IMG/VR virus record: IMGVR_UViG_3300042889_002648
Location: 36,775 to 100,774 of that record
From: a virus
Length of the DNA: 64,000 nt
Reading direction: 5' to 3' (one strand)
Numbering within the stretch: position 1 is the stretch's first letter; every line of letters begins with the position of its first letter. The notes beneath the pieces were generated by a model that saw only the letters and a list, made by a program, of their open reading frames with translations, had not been told where the DNA came from and ran no database searches. Shown in pieces: positions 39,877 to 46,749 of this stretch. The position numbers and the translations under genes were made by a program.

Positions 39877-40221
39877 TTACTGAGGTTTGGGCGTGGTCGG
39901 AGTGGCGCTCTCGCCGCGTGCCTCACCTTGTGCGTTCGGCTCAGAATAAAGGTCATCCAGTTCGCCGTGATCGGGGCAGTAGTAATACGGCTTACCGTCC
40001 CGCCAGTTGATCGAGGACTCCACACAGCACACGGGGCAGAGATTGCGCGGGTATGCCGTGCCGATCATGTCTTCGCAGCGACAATGCCACTCGTCCAGTT
40101 CGTGGTATTTTGCCCATGCTTCCATCACTGGTTGAGCCACCGCAAGAAGCCGAACAAGTCGCGGCAGATCAACCGCCTTGTTGCTGGTGTTTTGGGTATC
40201 GTTTGGCAATTCAGAGTTCAT
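39877..40221 (-). CDS. Cassette gene 1: zinc-binding hypothetical protein
   Basis: A 114-aa protein with CRCEDM near residue 47, CPVCC near 62 and YYYCPDHGEL near 79, so one or two zinc sites. The ends are made by cassette-junction DNA: the first 20 residues (NDTQNTSNKAVDLPRLVR) lie in attC-a and the tail QGEARGESATPTTPKPQ in the left half-site. Confidence 0.6.
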   Translation of the reverse strand: MNSELPNDTQNTSNKAVDLPRLVRLLAVAQPVMEAWAKYHELDEWHCRCEDMIGTAYPRNLCPVCCVESSINWRDGKPYYYCPDHGELDDLYSEPNAQGEARGESATPTTPKPQ

Positions 40222-40280
40222 TGGTGTTTTGGTCGTTTGTTTGGTTGTAGATCGGCGGTGTCTGCGCTGTGGCGTTAGCC
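40149..40280 (+). repeat. attC-like site a
   Basis: R'' GCCGAAC, 5-nt spacer, L'' GCGGCAGA; then L' TCTGCGC, 6-nt spacer, R' GTTAGCC. L'' has one extra G that L' lacks, as expected for an attC extrahelical base. The stop codon of cassette gene 2 lies in the R' box. Confidence 0.78.
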
Positions 40281-40472
40281 AAGAAATTCCTCGGGGCGGA
40301 TGATGTTTTCACCAGGGTCATCGCTTCCGCAGTGGCAGCAGACATACCCGTTTCGGATTACTCGCCCGCAATGGTCGCATTCGACCAGTTCGGGGCATTC
40401 CCCGATTACGGTTTCCATGAGTTGTGCAAGCCATTGGCGGCTACCTGTTTTTAGTTTGCGGAGTTTCTTCAT
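40275..40472 (-). CDS. Cassette gene 2: zinc-ribbon protein
   Basis: A 65-aa protein with CDHCGRVI near residue 32 and CCHCGSDD near 45, a four-Cys zinc ribbon. The stop is TAA within the attC core GGCTAAC. Unknown role. Confidence 0.65.
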   Translation of the reverse strand: MKKLRKLKTGSRQWLAQLMETVIGECPELVECDHCGRVIRNGYVCCHCGSDDPGENIIRPEEFLG

Positions 40473-40483
40473 AATTCGTAAGA

Positions 40484-40575
40484 GGCTAACAAGTGAATGC
40501 TGGCAACGGCGGGAAGTTGCCTGTTTGGTTTATTCGGAGTCCAGCGCCCGCCGCGCCAGATCTTTGTCGTTCGGC
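40484..40575 (+). repeat. attC-like site b
   Basis: R'' GGCTAAC, 6-nt spacer, L'' ATGCTGGC; L' GCCAGAT, 7-nt spacer, R' GTTCGGC. The left arm has an extra G, and GGCGGG pairs with CCCGCC further in. Confidence 0.76.
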
Positions 40576-40638
40576 AGAGAACTCGCAGCCTTGCTATTTT
40601 CTCTTCTCTGTTTTTGTCTGTCATTTCTTCGAGACCAG

Positions 40639-40860
40639 TCATGAGTTTATTTCAGTTGTTCTATGGTCTCCGCAATAGCACCAATGATACCTCATGGGGG
40701 TTCTTTTCCCGATAATGATTGTGCATCCGAGATTCCATTTGTGGACGTGTCCTTTTTGAATGCTTTTCTTGTTAGACCTTCCGTTTCTTCGCTGACGACG
40801 TATCTTTGTGATTGTTTTCTTGAGGTGTTGGTTCATTTTATTGTTTGTTGTTCCGAACAT
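40639..40860 (-). CDS. Cassette gene 3: small His/Cys protein
   Basis: A 73-aa basic protein with HVHKWNLGC near residue 38 and HWCYCGDH near 59, possible zinc ligands. Met9 is an alternative start. This unit is less GC-rich than its neighbours. Confidence 0.45.
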   Translation of the reverse strand: MFGTTNNKMNQHLKKTITKIRRQRRNGRSNKKSIQKGHVHKWNLGCTIIIGKRTPMRYHWCYCGDHRTTEINS

Positions 40861-40905
40861 TCCGCATCAAGCAACGCTGGGCGTGCCTGTGCTTGGCTGT
40901 TGTGC
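40852..40905 (+). repeat. attC-like site c
   Basis: The shortest site (54 bp): R'' TCCGAAC, R' GTTGTGC, with ATCAAGC pairing to GCTTGG. Less regular than the others. Confidence 0.5.
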
Positions 40906-41264
40906 TAATAAAGGTTCTCGCTGAACAGCCGCTCGCCATCGCCCCCGCAGCGTCGACGGACTTGGTTCTGATCGACGGCGACGATCCACGCTTCTTCACG
41001 GGTCATCCAGTCCCCGAACTGATCCACGAATCCTTGATCCCATGCTTTGAAGTCGTGACCCATAGCATTGGCTTGCACCCTCATGAGCTTGTCCCAGTGC
41101 CGAGCACCGCAGATGATTAGCAGCTTGTTCACACGGTGCCGATTAGCAGCGCATACCACGCGGCGAGGGGTCTTTGTGTAGTCGGGCTTCCACTCGGGTT
41201 CGGAAGAAGCACCACAAGACGGTGAGCCCAACGAATCGGGCGGTGGAGTTGGTTTTGTATTCAT
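40905..41264 (-). CDS. Cassette gene 4: conserved small phage/bacterial protein
   Basis: A 119-aa protein. RRVVCAANRHRVNKLLIICG, QGFVDQFGDWMTREEAW and the end RRRCGGDGERLFSENLY match a widespread small protein of phages and bacteria that I remember without a known activity. The first 25 residues (PTPPPDSLGSPSCGASSEP) come from attC-d. Confidence 0.7.
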   Translation of the reverse strand: MNTKPTPPPDSLGSPSCGASSEPEWKPDYTKTPRRVVCAANRHRVNKLLIICGARHWDKLMRVQANAMGHDFKAWDQGFVDQFGDWMTREEAWIVAVDQNQVRRRCGGDGERLFSENLY

Positions 41265-41291
41265 GATCTTTTCTCGCCCGATTCGTGGGCT
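41226..41291 (+). repeat. attC-like site d
   Basis: R'' GCCCAAC and R' GTGGGCT frame a nearly perfect stem: GAATCGGGCG pairs with CGCCCGATTC. One extra A is present in the left arm. The ATG of cassette gene 4 is in the loop. Confidence 0.75.
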
Positions 41292-41929
41292 ACCTCGACG
41301 TTAGCTCCAATAATCGGCCATCCCATATCAGCCACAAGACTCTCGGCCTCCTCCTTAGTTGGTAGCGCATCCATCCAGAATCCGTCCTCCAACGTAATCG
41401 CCCACTGGACATCTCCCGTCTCGTCGGTTTCGTATATTTCCACGGGTTCCCCTGCTCGTCGAATCGCCTCCTTGTATCCCGTGGGACATTCCTTGAGGAA
41501 CCGAATCGCCCAAGAAGAGCTAACAAGGTGGTCGAGGACAACGGGCGGGGCGGTGTGTGTCGAAGTTTCCATGTGCTTAGAGAGTTTATGAGGTATCGGA
41601 GTGGCGCTTTCCGCCCGTGCCTCACCTTGATCGTTCGCCAAAGAAACAAGAACGTCCCCGTGGCAGGCTTGCGGAGCGCACCAGCACCCCAACACTTTTC
41701 CGCGCAGTTCATGCAGCGCAGCCATGAGATGCGGTTGAGTTACTACCCATTCACGGTATTTTCGGATCACGGTTTCCCGGTCGCCGTCCTTCCCAATCTC
41801 AAACGGGTTTCCCCATTTCGACGGCCTGCCGATACACACGTCATGCTTCGACCGTTTGCAGTGAACCACAAATGGCGAACAAGGCGGTGGAGGACAACAG
41901 CCTCCCGTTGGGTCTTTTGGTGTATTCAT
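41261..41929 (-). CDS. Cassette genes 5+6 read as one frame: DUF4326 protein fused to unknown
   Basis: A 222-aa frame. Residues 20-99 are a whole DUF4326 domain: VVHCKRSKHDVCIGRPSKWG, then GKVLGCWCAPQACHGDVLV. Residues 100-118 (QGEARAESATPIPHKL) are encoded by attC-e, which lies inside the frame. From Met119 (41572) a second unit starts, with EYETDETGDVQWAITLEDGF-like sequence (here IYETDETGDVQWAITLEDGF). It may be one fused protein or two; the second may start at 41572. The first has no stop before attC-e ends. Confidence 0.7.
   Translation of the reverse strand: MNTPKDPTGGCCPPPPCSPFVVHCKRSKHDVCIGRPSKWGNPFEIGKDGDRETVIRKYREWVVTQPHLMAALHELRGKVLGCWCAPQACHGDVLVSLANDQGEARAESATPIPHKLSKHMETSTHTAPPVVLDHLVSSSWAIRFLKECPTGYKEAIRRAGEPVEIYETDETGDVQWAITLEDGFWMDALPTKEEAESLVADMGWPIIGANVEVAHESGEKRS
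41518..41639 (+). repeat. attC-like site e (inside the DUF4326 frame)
   Basis: R'' AGCTAAC, R' GTTCGCC; AAGGTG pairs with CACCTT, and GGGCGG with CCGCCC. The left arm is longer by several bases. This site is in frame and open, so translation can pass through it. Confidence 0.7.
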
Positions 41930-41971
41930 GATTTTTTGTCGGGACTCTGTAAGTCACCTTGGGCGTTGTGC
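41874..41971 (+). repeat. attC-like site f
   Basis: R'' GGCGAAC, R' GTTGTGC; AAGGCGGTG pairs with CACCTT with extra bases on the left. Both the stop of one gene and the ATG of the next lie in it. Confidence 0.68.
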
Positions 41972-42204
41972 TGAATAAATTCGTGCGGGAACTCCTCGCT
42001 GAATCCGTAGTGTTCCCTGAACTCTTCCCCCGTCATCGGATCGTTTCTTGCAGCCATCAATCCGTCTGTGGTATCAACCGTTCTCAGGACATATCTGCGT
42101 TCCATCCTGTTGCGGTCGATAGTGACCACAAAAGGCCACCCGTCAAAATCAACGGCACAACAAGCCGCATCACGCAACCCGCTGGAAGTCTGTTCTTTAT
42201 TCAT
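41926..42204 (-). CDS. Cassette gene 7: hypothetical protein
   Basis: A 92-aa protein with FVVTIDRNRMERRYVLRTVD in the middle and EFIQHNAQGDLQSP encoded by attC-f at the end. The first 15 residues fall in attC-g. No family recognised. Confidence 0.55.
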   Translation of the reverse strand: MNKEQTSSGLRDAACCAVDFDGWPFVVTIDRNRMERRYVLRTVDTTDGLMAARNDPMTGEEFREHYGFSEEFPHEFIQHNAQGDLQSPDKKS

Positions 42205-42242
42205 GGTTTTGAGTGGGCGGGTGCGTGTGCTTTGCGTTCGGC
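42155..42242 (+). repeat. attC-like site g
   Basis: R'' GCACAAC, spacer AAGCC, left arm GCATCACGCAACCCGC; right arm GCGGGTGCGTGTGC, spacer TTTGC, R' GTTCGGC. The left arm matches the right except for two extra bases (T and A), a textbook attC feature. Confidence 0.8.
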
Positions 42243-42508
42243 AGCGATGCCATCACATCGACGTTCGGTGAAGAAATTACAACGAGCACGCCACACAGTC
42301 CCGCCATCCATCCAACGGACAGTCCGAGGGCAGCAGCGCACCATGCAACTAAGTCAGCATGACCGCCTAGCCCGTATGTGAATACAGTGATTCCACTGAG
42401 CAAGGGCGTGCAGATTAGCGAAGCCGCTAGGTTATTCCAAACACACCGAACAAGTCGCTCCTGAGCAACCGCGCCCGCCGTGTTATTTGAGTCTGATTCT
42501 GTTTTCAT
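42197..42508 (-). CDS. Cassette gene 8: two-helix membrane protein
   Basis: A 103-aa protein with two membrane helices (LICTPLLSGITVFTYGLGG and WCAAALGLSVGWMAGLCGV). The tail NAKHTHPPTQNHE is attC-g sequence. Small membrane proteins are common in integron cassettes. Confidence 0.6.
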   Translation of the reverse strand: MKTESDSNNTAGAVAQERLVRCVWNNLAASLICTPLLSGITVFTYGLGGHADLVAWCAAALGLSVGWMAGLCGVLVVISSPNVDVMASLPNAKHTHPPTQNHE

Positions 42509-42575
42509 ATTGTTGTAAATTGAACATGTCGATACAGAACACGGCTATTGCCGCTCCTGATCTTGCCTGTTCGGC
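42445..42575 (+). repeat. attC-like site h
   Basis: R'' ACCGAAC and R' GTTCGGC; inner arms GCCGTGTT / AACACGGC are perfectly complementary. The L boxes are less regular than elsewhere. Confidence 0.6.
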
Positions 42576-42715
42576 AGACAATTATTACATTTGGGCTTTC
42601 CACTAAAAACACGCCACCCAGCAGACCACGCCTGTTCCACGCATTCAGCCTTGGTCTTACAGTAAAACCCCTCACCACCGCACCCGCTTTGGCAGAAGAT
42701 TCGCCACTCACGCAT
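42545..42715 (-). CDS. Cassette gene 9: zinc-binding protein with strong RBS
   Basis: A 56-aa protein with CQSGCGGEGFYCKTKAEC near residue 8 and KCNNCLPN near 45. The start MREWRIF is fixed by GGAGG five bases before it. Longer in-frame starts (42811, 42889) would only add residues encoded by attC-i. Confidence 0.65.
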   Translation of the reverse strand: MREWRIFCQSGCGGEGFYCKTKAECVEQAWSAGWRVFSGKPKCNNCLPNRQDQERQ

Positions 42716-42761
42716 TGTTCCTCCATTGTAATCTTTGAAGGTTAAGTGCGGAATCAAAGAA

Positions 42762-42847
42762 GCCGAACAATTCGTGAGAGGCAACGCCTCGGAGTCTGTT
42801 GGTGTATTCATAGTCGTTATTGGCGTGCCTCCACAGAGGCGTTCGCT
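42762..42847 (+). repeat. attC-like site i
   Basis: R'' GCCGAAC, spacer AATTC, L'' GTGAGAGGC; L' GCCTCCAC, spacer AGAGGC, R' GTTCGCT. L'' carries one extra A. The spacer sequence AATTC is the one seen in classic attC sites. Confidence 0.82.
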
Positions 42848-43122
42848 GAATCGTAATTGCGGAACTCTGGAGTGCCGCGCCAGTTCCATTCGCGGTAGGT
42901 TTCATCAGCACCCACGGGGCAGTTGAGCCACATGCAGGAGTAGCAAGGTTCCTCGACGTGGACATGCGCCCAAAGACCTCCGTAGAGGCGACGATACCAC
43001 TCATGGTTCCCAAGAAAACATGCAAACCAGCCCCAGCGAACAAGGCGGCGCATCCATTCGGTCCAAATGGCTTGGCGAGATTTGACGCTCTTTAGTGTTT
43101 CAACTCGTTCTTCGCTGATCAT
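42817..43122 (-). CDS. Cassette gene 10: His/Trp/Cys-rich protein
   Basis: A 101-aa protein, with FLGNHEWYRRLYGGLWAHVH near residue 36 and CYSCMWLNC near 60. Its 3' end runs into attC-i (SANASVEARQ). The start is like that of the phage gene next upstream (MISEE / MINEE), so the 5' end may be phage-derived. Confidence 0.6.
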   Translation of the reverse strand: MISEERVETLKSVKSRQAIWTEWMRRLVRWGWFACFLGNHEWYRRLYGGLWAHVHVEEPCYSCMWLNCPVGADETYREWNWRGTPEFRNYDSANASVEARQ

Positions 43123-43137
43123 AATATAAGTTTAATG

Positions 43138-43287
43138 TTAACCCCAAAGAATTGATTTCATAAGTTCCCAACGCTGACGAAGCAATTCGGTATATTCAAA
43201 TAGTTGATCTTCGTCGAGACACTCAATATTGTTCAATTCGCGAATACGTTTTTCAATAAGATTAAATTCAATTTCTTCGTTGATCAT
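43138..43287 (-). CDS. Small hypothetical protein
   Basis: A 49-aa acidic helical protein (MINEEIEFNLIEKRIRELNN). A/T-rich like normal phage DNA, so it lies just outside the island. Confidence 0.5.
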   Translation of the reverse strand: MINEEIEFNLIEKRIRELNNIECLDEDQLFEYTELLRQRWELMKSILWG

Positions 43288-43317
43288 AATATATAGTGTT
43301 ATTTGAGTTACGAGTTC

Positions 43318-43698
43318 TTAGAGCAGATTTTGTTCCATATATTCCTCACATGTGGGAATAGTGTTTCGGTATTGCTGCAGATCGGCAATAAGCATATCCA
43401 GTGATTCTCTGTTATGCATCTCAGGTGTGTTTAGGCAAAGATCTACAAATTTTAAAATTTGTTCCGAGATTTCTTCGTGTGAAGGGAGAGAGCAATACGC
43501 CACGATGAAGAAGTCTTCTTCCTTGCATTCGAGTGTATCATTTGCACCAGTCAAGCCAAAGCAGTAATTATTCCAAGGACATTTGATGTTCCAATATTCC
43601 TCTCCGCCTTTCTCGAAAAGAGTTACGACATATGCCGTGGTGCCCCAATGAACGGTTTTGCCTTCACGAACTGCTTGCTTAATTTCTGATAGATTCAT
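43318..43698 (-). CDS. Hypothetical protein
   Basis: A 126-aa acidic protein with VHWGTTAYVVTLFEKGGEEY near residue 16, first gene after an early promoter. It may be transcribed toward the island. No family recognised. Confidence 0.55.
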   Translation of the reverse strand: MNLSEIKQAVREGKTVHWGTTAYVVTLFEKGGEEYWNIKCPWNNYCFGLTGANDTLECKEEDFFIVAYCSLPSHEEISEQILKFVDLCLNTPEMHNRESLDMLIADLQQYRNTIPTCEEYMEQNLL

Positions 43699-43720
43699 AA
43701 TGTGGTTTGGTTACATGATT

Positions 43721-43749
43721 ATTCTACCATAAAAACACATACTTGTAAA
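43721..43749 (-). promoter_or_regulatory. Early sigma70-type promoter
   Basis: TTTACA, 17 bp, TAGAAT, with leader AATCATGTAACCAAACCACA before the ATG at 43698. Could also transcribe the cassette island downstream. Confidence 0.72.
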
Positions 43750-43776
43750 ACAAAAAATGATGAAAATGTGAAAAAA

Positions 43777-43810
43777 GTGAAAAACCTATAGATACGTATA
43801 GGTTTTTCAC
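43777..43810 (-). terminator. Rho-independent terminator
   Basis: 14-bp perfect stem GTGAAAAACCTATA / TATAGGTTTTTCAC, 6-nt loop, T-rich tail on the minus strand. It ends the phosphoesterase transcript. Confidence 0.82.
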
Positions 43811-43834
43811 TCTGTAAAAACCGCCTAAAACGGC

Positions 43835-44491
43835 TTAATGATGATCAATTGCAGCTTTTTTTCGGCCTGAGAGAATGGTGTCCACCTCTTCAACCGTGAA
43901 AAATGCACTCTTGTTATATGAGAGAGTGTTTTCAATTCCACAATCAAGGATCGGCCCGTAAATGTCATGTACACTGTGATGTGCATTAATACCTTTGAGC
44001 GAGCCATGGCTATGTCCACAGAGTGTAACTGCACCGCGGCCTAGCTCAGGCCATACAAGCGGACACATATGTGTAAGATAGTAACGACGTGAGTCAACAT
44101 GCAGCATCGCAGAGTCTCCAAGCATTGTCACATTGTGAGTAATCCGCAGCGGATAAATTTCACAGCTCTTATATTCATCAGGCAGTGCTGCATCATAAAG
44201 CTGTTTAACACCGCTGTTATGATTACCCCAGACCATAAGTGTTTCGCATTTAAGGCTACGAACAAGTTCAGCAATAGAGTCTGGTCCGATACTCAAACCA
44301 ACATCGCCCAATACCACAAGCAGGTCATCGCTGTGCAGTGTCTCCAATTGGTCAATGAGCCATAGTGCATGCTCACGTGCGCTGTTGAATCCGCGTTTGG
44401 CATAGACAAAATCTTTATCATGGCCAAAATGCAGGTCACTGCAAAACTTGATGTTGTGATAGTCTTTACGATTTTTCTTAATTCGAATCAT
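43835..44491 (-). CDS. Metallophosphoesterase
   Basis: A 218-aa calcineurin-like enzyme. Motifs in order: FCSDLHFGH (near 16), VVLGDVG (near 60), VWGNHN (near 90), and LCGHSHG (near 160). It cleaves phosphoester bonds in an unknown nucleotide or RNA end. A second paralogue is at 53263-53769. Confidence 0.85.
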   Translation of the reverse strand: MIRIKKNRKDYHNIKFCSDLHFGHDKDFVYAKRGFNSAREHALWLIDQLETLHSDDLLVVLGDVGLSIGPDSIAELVRSLKCETLMVWGNHNSGVKQLYDAALPDEYKSCEIYPLRITHNVTMLGDSAMLHVDSRRYYLTHMCPLVWPELGRGAVTLCGHSHGSLKGINAHHSVHDIYGPILDCGIENTLSYNKSAFFTVEEVDTILSGRKKAAIDHH

Positions 44492-44747
44492 GATTATTTT
44501 TCATTAGGATTGTACAATGGTTTAAGCGCCGACTAAATTCAGCGCGTGTCAATGGAGCTTCAAGTGGTGTATCATCCATGCGCCATCCGTCAGGATCTAT
44601 GATTGCAGAGACATGCTCAAACTCAGAATCTTTCAACCATTGCTCTGCAGTCTTCTTTGCGAAGATAGCATCCCAGCCATCGCGATAGCTTTGAGTCGCC
44701 ACACGAGATGCGATGCTATCTCCAGTAATATCATTTTTAGTTGCCAT
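44478..44747 (-). CDS. Hypothetical protein
   Basis: An 89-aa protein with DGWDAIFAKKTAEQWLKDSE near residue 23. It overlaps both neighbours by 11-14 nt. No family recognised. Confidence 0.55.
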   Translation of the reverse strand: MATKNDITGDSIASRVATQSYRDGWDAIFAKKTAEQWLKDSEFEHVSAIIDPDGWRMDDTPLEAPLTRAEFSRRLNHCTILMKNNHDSN

Positions 44748-45846
44748 AATTTTCTAATAGAGTAAGCATTGCATTTTTAAGTTGACGCTCTTCAATGGTC
44801 TTGCCAACGAAGAGAGTGAATGCCAATCCACTGCGCCAATCAGGATAATTCGCTTGCACAAGCAGCGCAAAGTTCTTACGATAGTCTGCTGCAGTGGAGT
44901 CATGGGTTGAATGATATACAGAGATGAAGCGGAGCAGTTCACGATGCGCAGCTTCAAACTCGTGATATGCCGATACTATAGCATGCATTTCATCGCTAAT
45001 CTTTTCTGCAATCTCGTAGTCAAGAGTAGACTCAACATACTTATAAAAGGCTTCAACACTAGCATATCGTTCAGGCGCTGCAAGCCATAAGTCAAGTACA
45101 TTCTTAACACCCTTCACACCAGTTGCAACACGATGCAACATTAGATAGGCTTCGGCCTTAATCTTTTTCATTGTCTGAAAGTCAGGTGAATAGATCACTA
45201 CACCTTCTTTGCCAGTCCATGCTTCAACATCACGGATACATTCTTCAATGCTGCTATAATAATATGGAGTTGGTCGTGGTACATCGAGCAAAAATGAGAC
45301 GACATCAACATTAGCTTGAGTCATATATTCTGCAGTATCGTTTGCCACAGCGCCAAGCATAGTGAGAGTCGGCTCGTCATGCTCCCGCAAGACAATGATA
45401 TTTGAAGGAGTAGTCCATTCAAAGAGCAAGCTCCATTCTTTCAAGTATGGATTAATCTTGTCAAAGACTCGTGGATATTTACTCATTAGGACTTCAATCT
45501 CGTGTCCGTTTGGCAATTGGCGTGCGTCAACAGTACCACGAGTGCGAACAATAAGCTCATCCTTATAGCGCGAAACAATAAGCAAGCTACCATCCATCTT
45601 GTGACGTGCTTGTATTGGCCATGAAGAATCCCAAGGTTGAAAGTCTGGCTTTTCGCCATAGTTCACAAACTTGCCAAAGCCTTGAGAGACAACAGCACCA
45701 TCAGATACACGGACAATTGCACTACGATAGCGTGCATTGCCGTCATTCCATGTGGTACCCATATCATTTGGAGTCACGAGAAAAAAGTCTTCTTTTAGTG
45801 CACCAATCTTGACTGGCTTGATATTAAATTCTTCAGAGTTGATCAT
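44737..45846 (-). CDS. rnlA: T4 Rnl1-type RNA ligase
   Basis: A 369-aa ligase that seals RNA ends. The nucleotide-binding Lys is in ARHKMDGSLLIV near residue 82 (K-x-D-G); then TRGT near 101, LLFEWTTP near 141 and EGVVIYSPDF near 218, with KIKAEAYLML near 232 as motif V. The C-terminal helical domain is like Rnl1. Start set at MINSEEFN (45846); an earlier Met is inside the upstream gene. Phage Rnl1 repairs tRNAs cut by host anticodon nucleases. Confidence 0.85.
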   Translation of the reverse strand: MINSEEFNIKPVKIGALKEDFFLVTPNDMGTTWNDGNARYRSAIVRVSDGAVVSQGFGKFVNYGEKPDFQPWDSSWPIQARHKMDGSLLIVSRYKDELIVRTRGTVDARQLPNGHEIEVLMSKYPRVFDKINPYLKEWSLLFEWTTPSNIIVLREHDEPTLTMLGAVANDTAEYMTQANVDVVSFLLDVPRPTPYYYSSIEECIRDVEAWTGKEGVVIYSPDFQTMKKIKAEAYLMLHRVATGVKGVKNVLDLWLAAPERYASVEAFYKYVESTLDYEIAEKISDEMHAIVSAYHEFEAAHRELLRFISVYHSTHDSTAADYRKNFALLVQANYPDWRSGLAFTLFVGKTIEERQLKNAMLTLLENYGN

Positions 45847-46004
45847 AGTATGTAGGAGATTAGAGTGATGATTGCGGAGACTAGGGTTAGAGATAAAGCA
45901 CATGCTTTAATATATTCTGTGCGAAGGACGTCAGCATAGCGACGATTGCGATTGCCTTTAAGATTAAGGCCTAGAGCTTTTCTACGAAGTATATCAGTGT
46001 TCAT
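45843..46004 (-). CDS. Small tail-anchored membrane protein
   Basis: A 53-aa protein with a basic N part (RRKALGLNLKGNRNRR) and a C-terminal membrane helix (ALSLTLVSAIITLISYIL). Overlaps the ligase start by 4 nt. Confidence 0.5.
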   Translation of the reverse strand: MNTDILRRKALGLNLKGNRNRRYADVLRTEYIKACALSLTLVSAIITLISYIL

Positions 46005-46143
46005 AATTTTTACGGCAGAGTGTTCGTTTTTCTTTTTTCTTTTTGTCAGTGTAAGAGACCACAGGCGGAGCAAAAAGATGACGTGCCAATTTGCGCAATG
46101 CGATTGGGCTATAGTCAAATGTTTTGGTTTTGATCTTTTTCAT
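45994..46143 (-). CDS. Small basic hypothetical protein
   Basis: A 49-aa Lys-rich protein (MKKIKTKTFDYSPIALRKLA). It overlaps the next start by 11 nt (Glu-His-stop over ATG), the same kind of junction as in the repeat clusters. Confidence 0.5.
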   Translation of the reverse strand: MKKIKTKTFDYSPIALRKLARHLFAPPVVSYTDKKKKEKRTLCRKNYEH

Positions 46144-46153
46144 ATAAAGGTAA

Positions 46154-46435
46154 TTAGGCGGCTAGTGTTGCTTTGTAACACTCATCGCTTACGCGCATGG
46201 CGAGTTCATCACCATCGCAGAAGCACACTCCAGATGAGCGGCAAATTCCATCCTTGTCGATCCATTCTTTTCCAAGAATGTATTGATCTTTTCCGTTGTG
46301 ATTTTTTCCGTTATAAACAAAAACGCATATTCTATATAAGCCTTGTTCAAGACTTAAGACTTGGCCTACTTTGCAGTCAGAGATTTTGACTTCTTCGAGT
46401 GCGGGACGAGTGGTGGTGAATTTGTATTGGATCAT
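46154..46435 (-). CDS. Hypothetical protein
   Basis: A 93-aa protein starting MIQYKFTTTRPALEE, with VGQVLSLEQGLYRICVFVYN and CFCDGDELAMRV. Start placed 15 nt after the promoter; no family recognised. Confidence 0.6.
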   Translation of the reverse strand: MIQYKFTTTRPALEEVKISDCKVGQVLSLEQGLYRICVFVYNGKNHNGKDQYILGKEWIDKDGICRSSGVCFCDGDELAMRVSDECYKATLAA

Positions 46436-46450
46436 ATTGGTTACAGATTT

Positions 46451-46479
46451 ATTATACACCAAACCGTGCTGCTTGTAAA
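46451..46479 (-). promoter_or_regulatory. Early sigma70-type promoter
   Basis: TTTACA, 17 bp, TATAAT, leader AAATCTGTAACCAAT before the ATG at 46435. Confidence 0.75.
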
Positions 46480-46490
46480 ACAAAAAATGA

Positions 46491-46518
46491 AGAAAAATGC
46501 AAAAAAATGCATTTTTCT
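46491..46518 (-). terminator. Probable terminator just before a promoter
   Basis: 10-bp stem AGAAAAATGC / GCATTTTTCT with T-rich tail on the minus strand. It ends the transcript of 46546-46740 and lies directly in front of the next promoter. Confidence 0.55.
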
Positions 46519-46545
46519 CCAAAAACTGCCGTTTTTCTATGTTTT

Positions 46546-46740
46546 TTAGTCTCCGAGTGATTCTGGAGTTGTTGTCCAATCTAACGGAAGGTGTTTAATG
46601 TCTTCAGCTTCATACCAACGTAACGGTGATTGTGAATGCATATATCCTTGATTCTTTGCATTGATGTCACTCTTATCCATAGCGCTATTGATTTGAACTA
46701 TGCGCCAATCGTTTGTGTCAACGAGATAATATGTACTCAT
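46546..46740 (-). CDS. Hypothetical protein
   Basis: A 64-aa protein (MSTYYLVDTNDWRIVQINSA). No family recognised. Confidence 0.5.
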   Translation of the reverse strand: MSTYYLVDTNDWRIVQINSAMDKSDINAKNQGYMHSQSPLRWYEAEDIKHLPLDWTTTPESLGD

Positions 46741-46749
46741 GGTTTTTAT

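Larger units (their letters stand above)
39877..43122. mobile_element. Integron-like gene-cassette array inside the phage genome
   Basis: Ten small coding units alternate with nine attC-like palindromes, one at every junction. Base composition rises sharply in comparison with the A/T-rich phage DNA on both sides. The edges carry single half-sites: GTTCGGC at 39934-39940 on the left and AGCGAAC at 43035-43041 on the right. No integrase gene is in the window. The identification rests on site structure seen by eye, so a folding-based attC model should be run. Confidence 0.75.

Noticed and set aside
40493-40715. Plus-strand frames at the attC-like site b
   Set aside because: Low-complexity Ser/Phe/Leu products with no motif; a minus-strand gene with Cys/His pattern occupies the same cassette.
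42505-42726. A 73-aa frame MEEQCVSGESS within the cassette island
   Set aside because: It overlaps cassette gene 9 in another frame; the GGAGG site and zinc-binding pattern favour the start at 42715.
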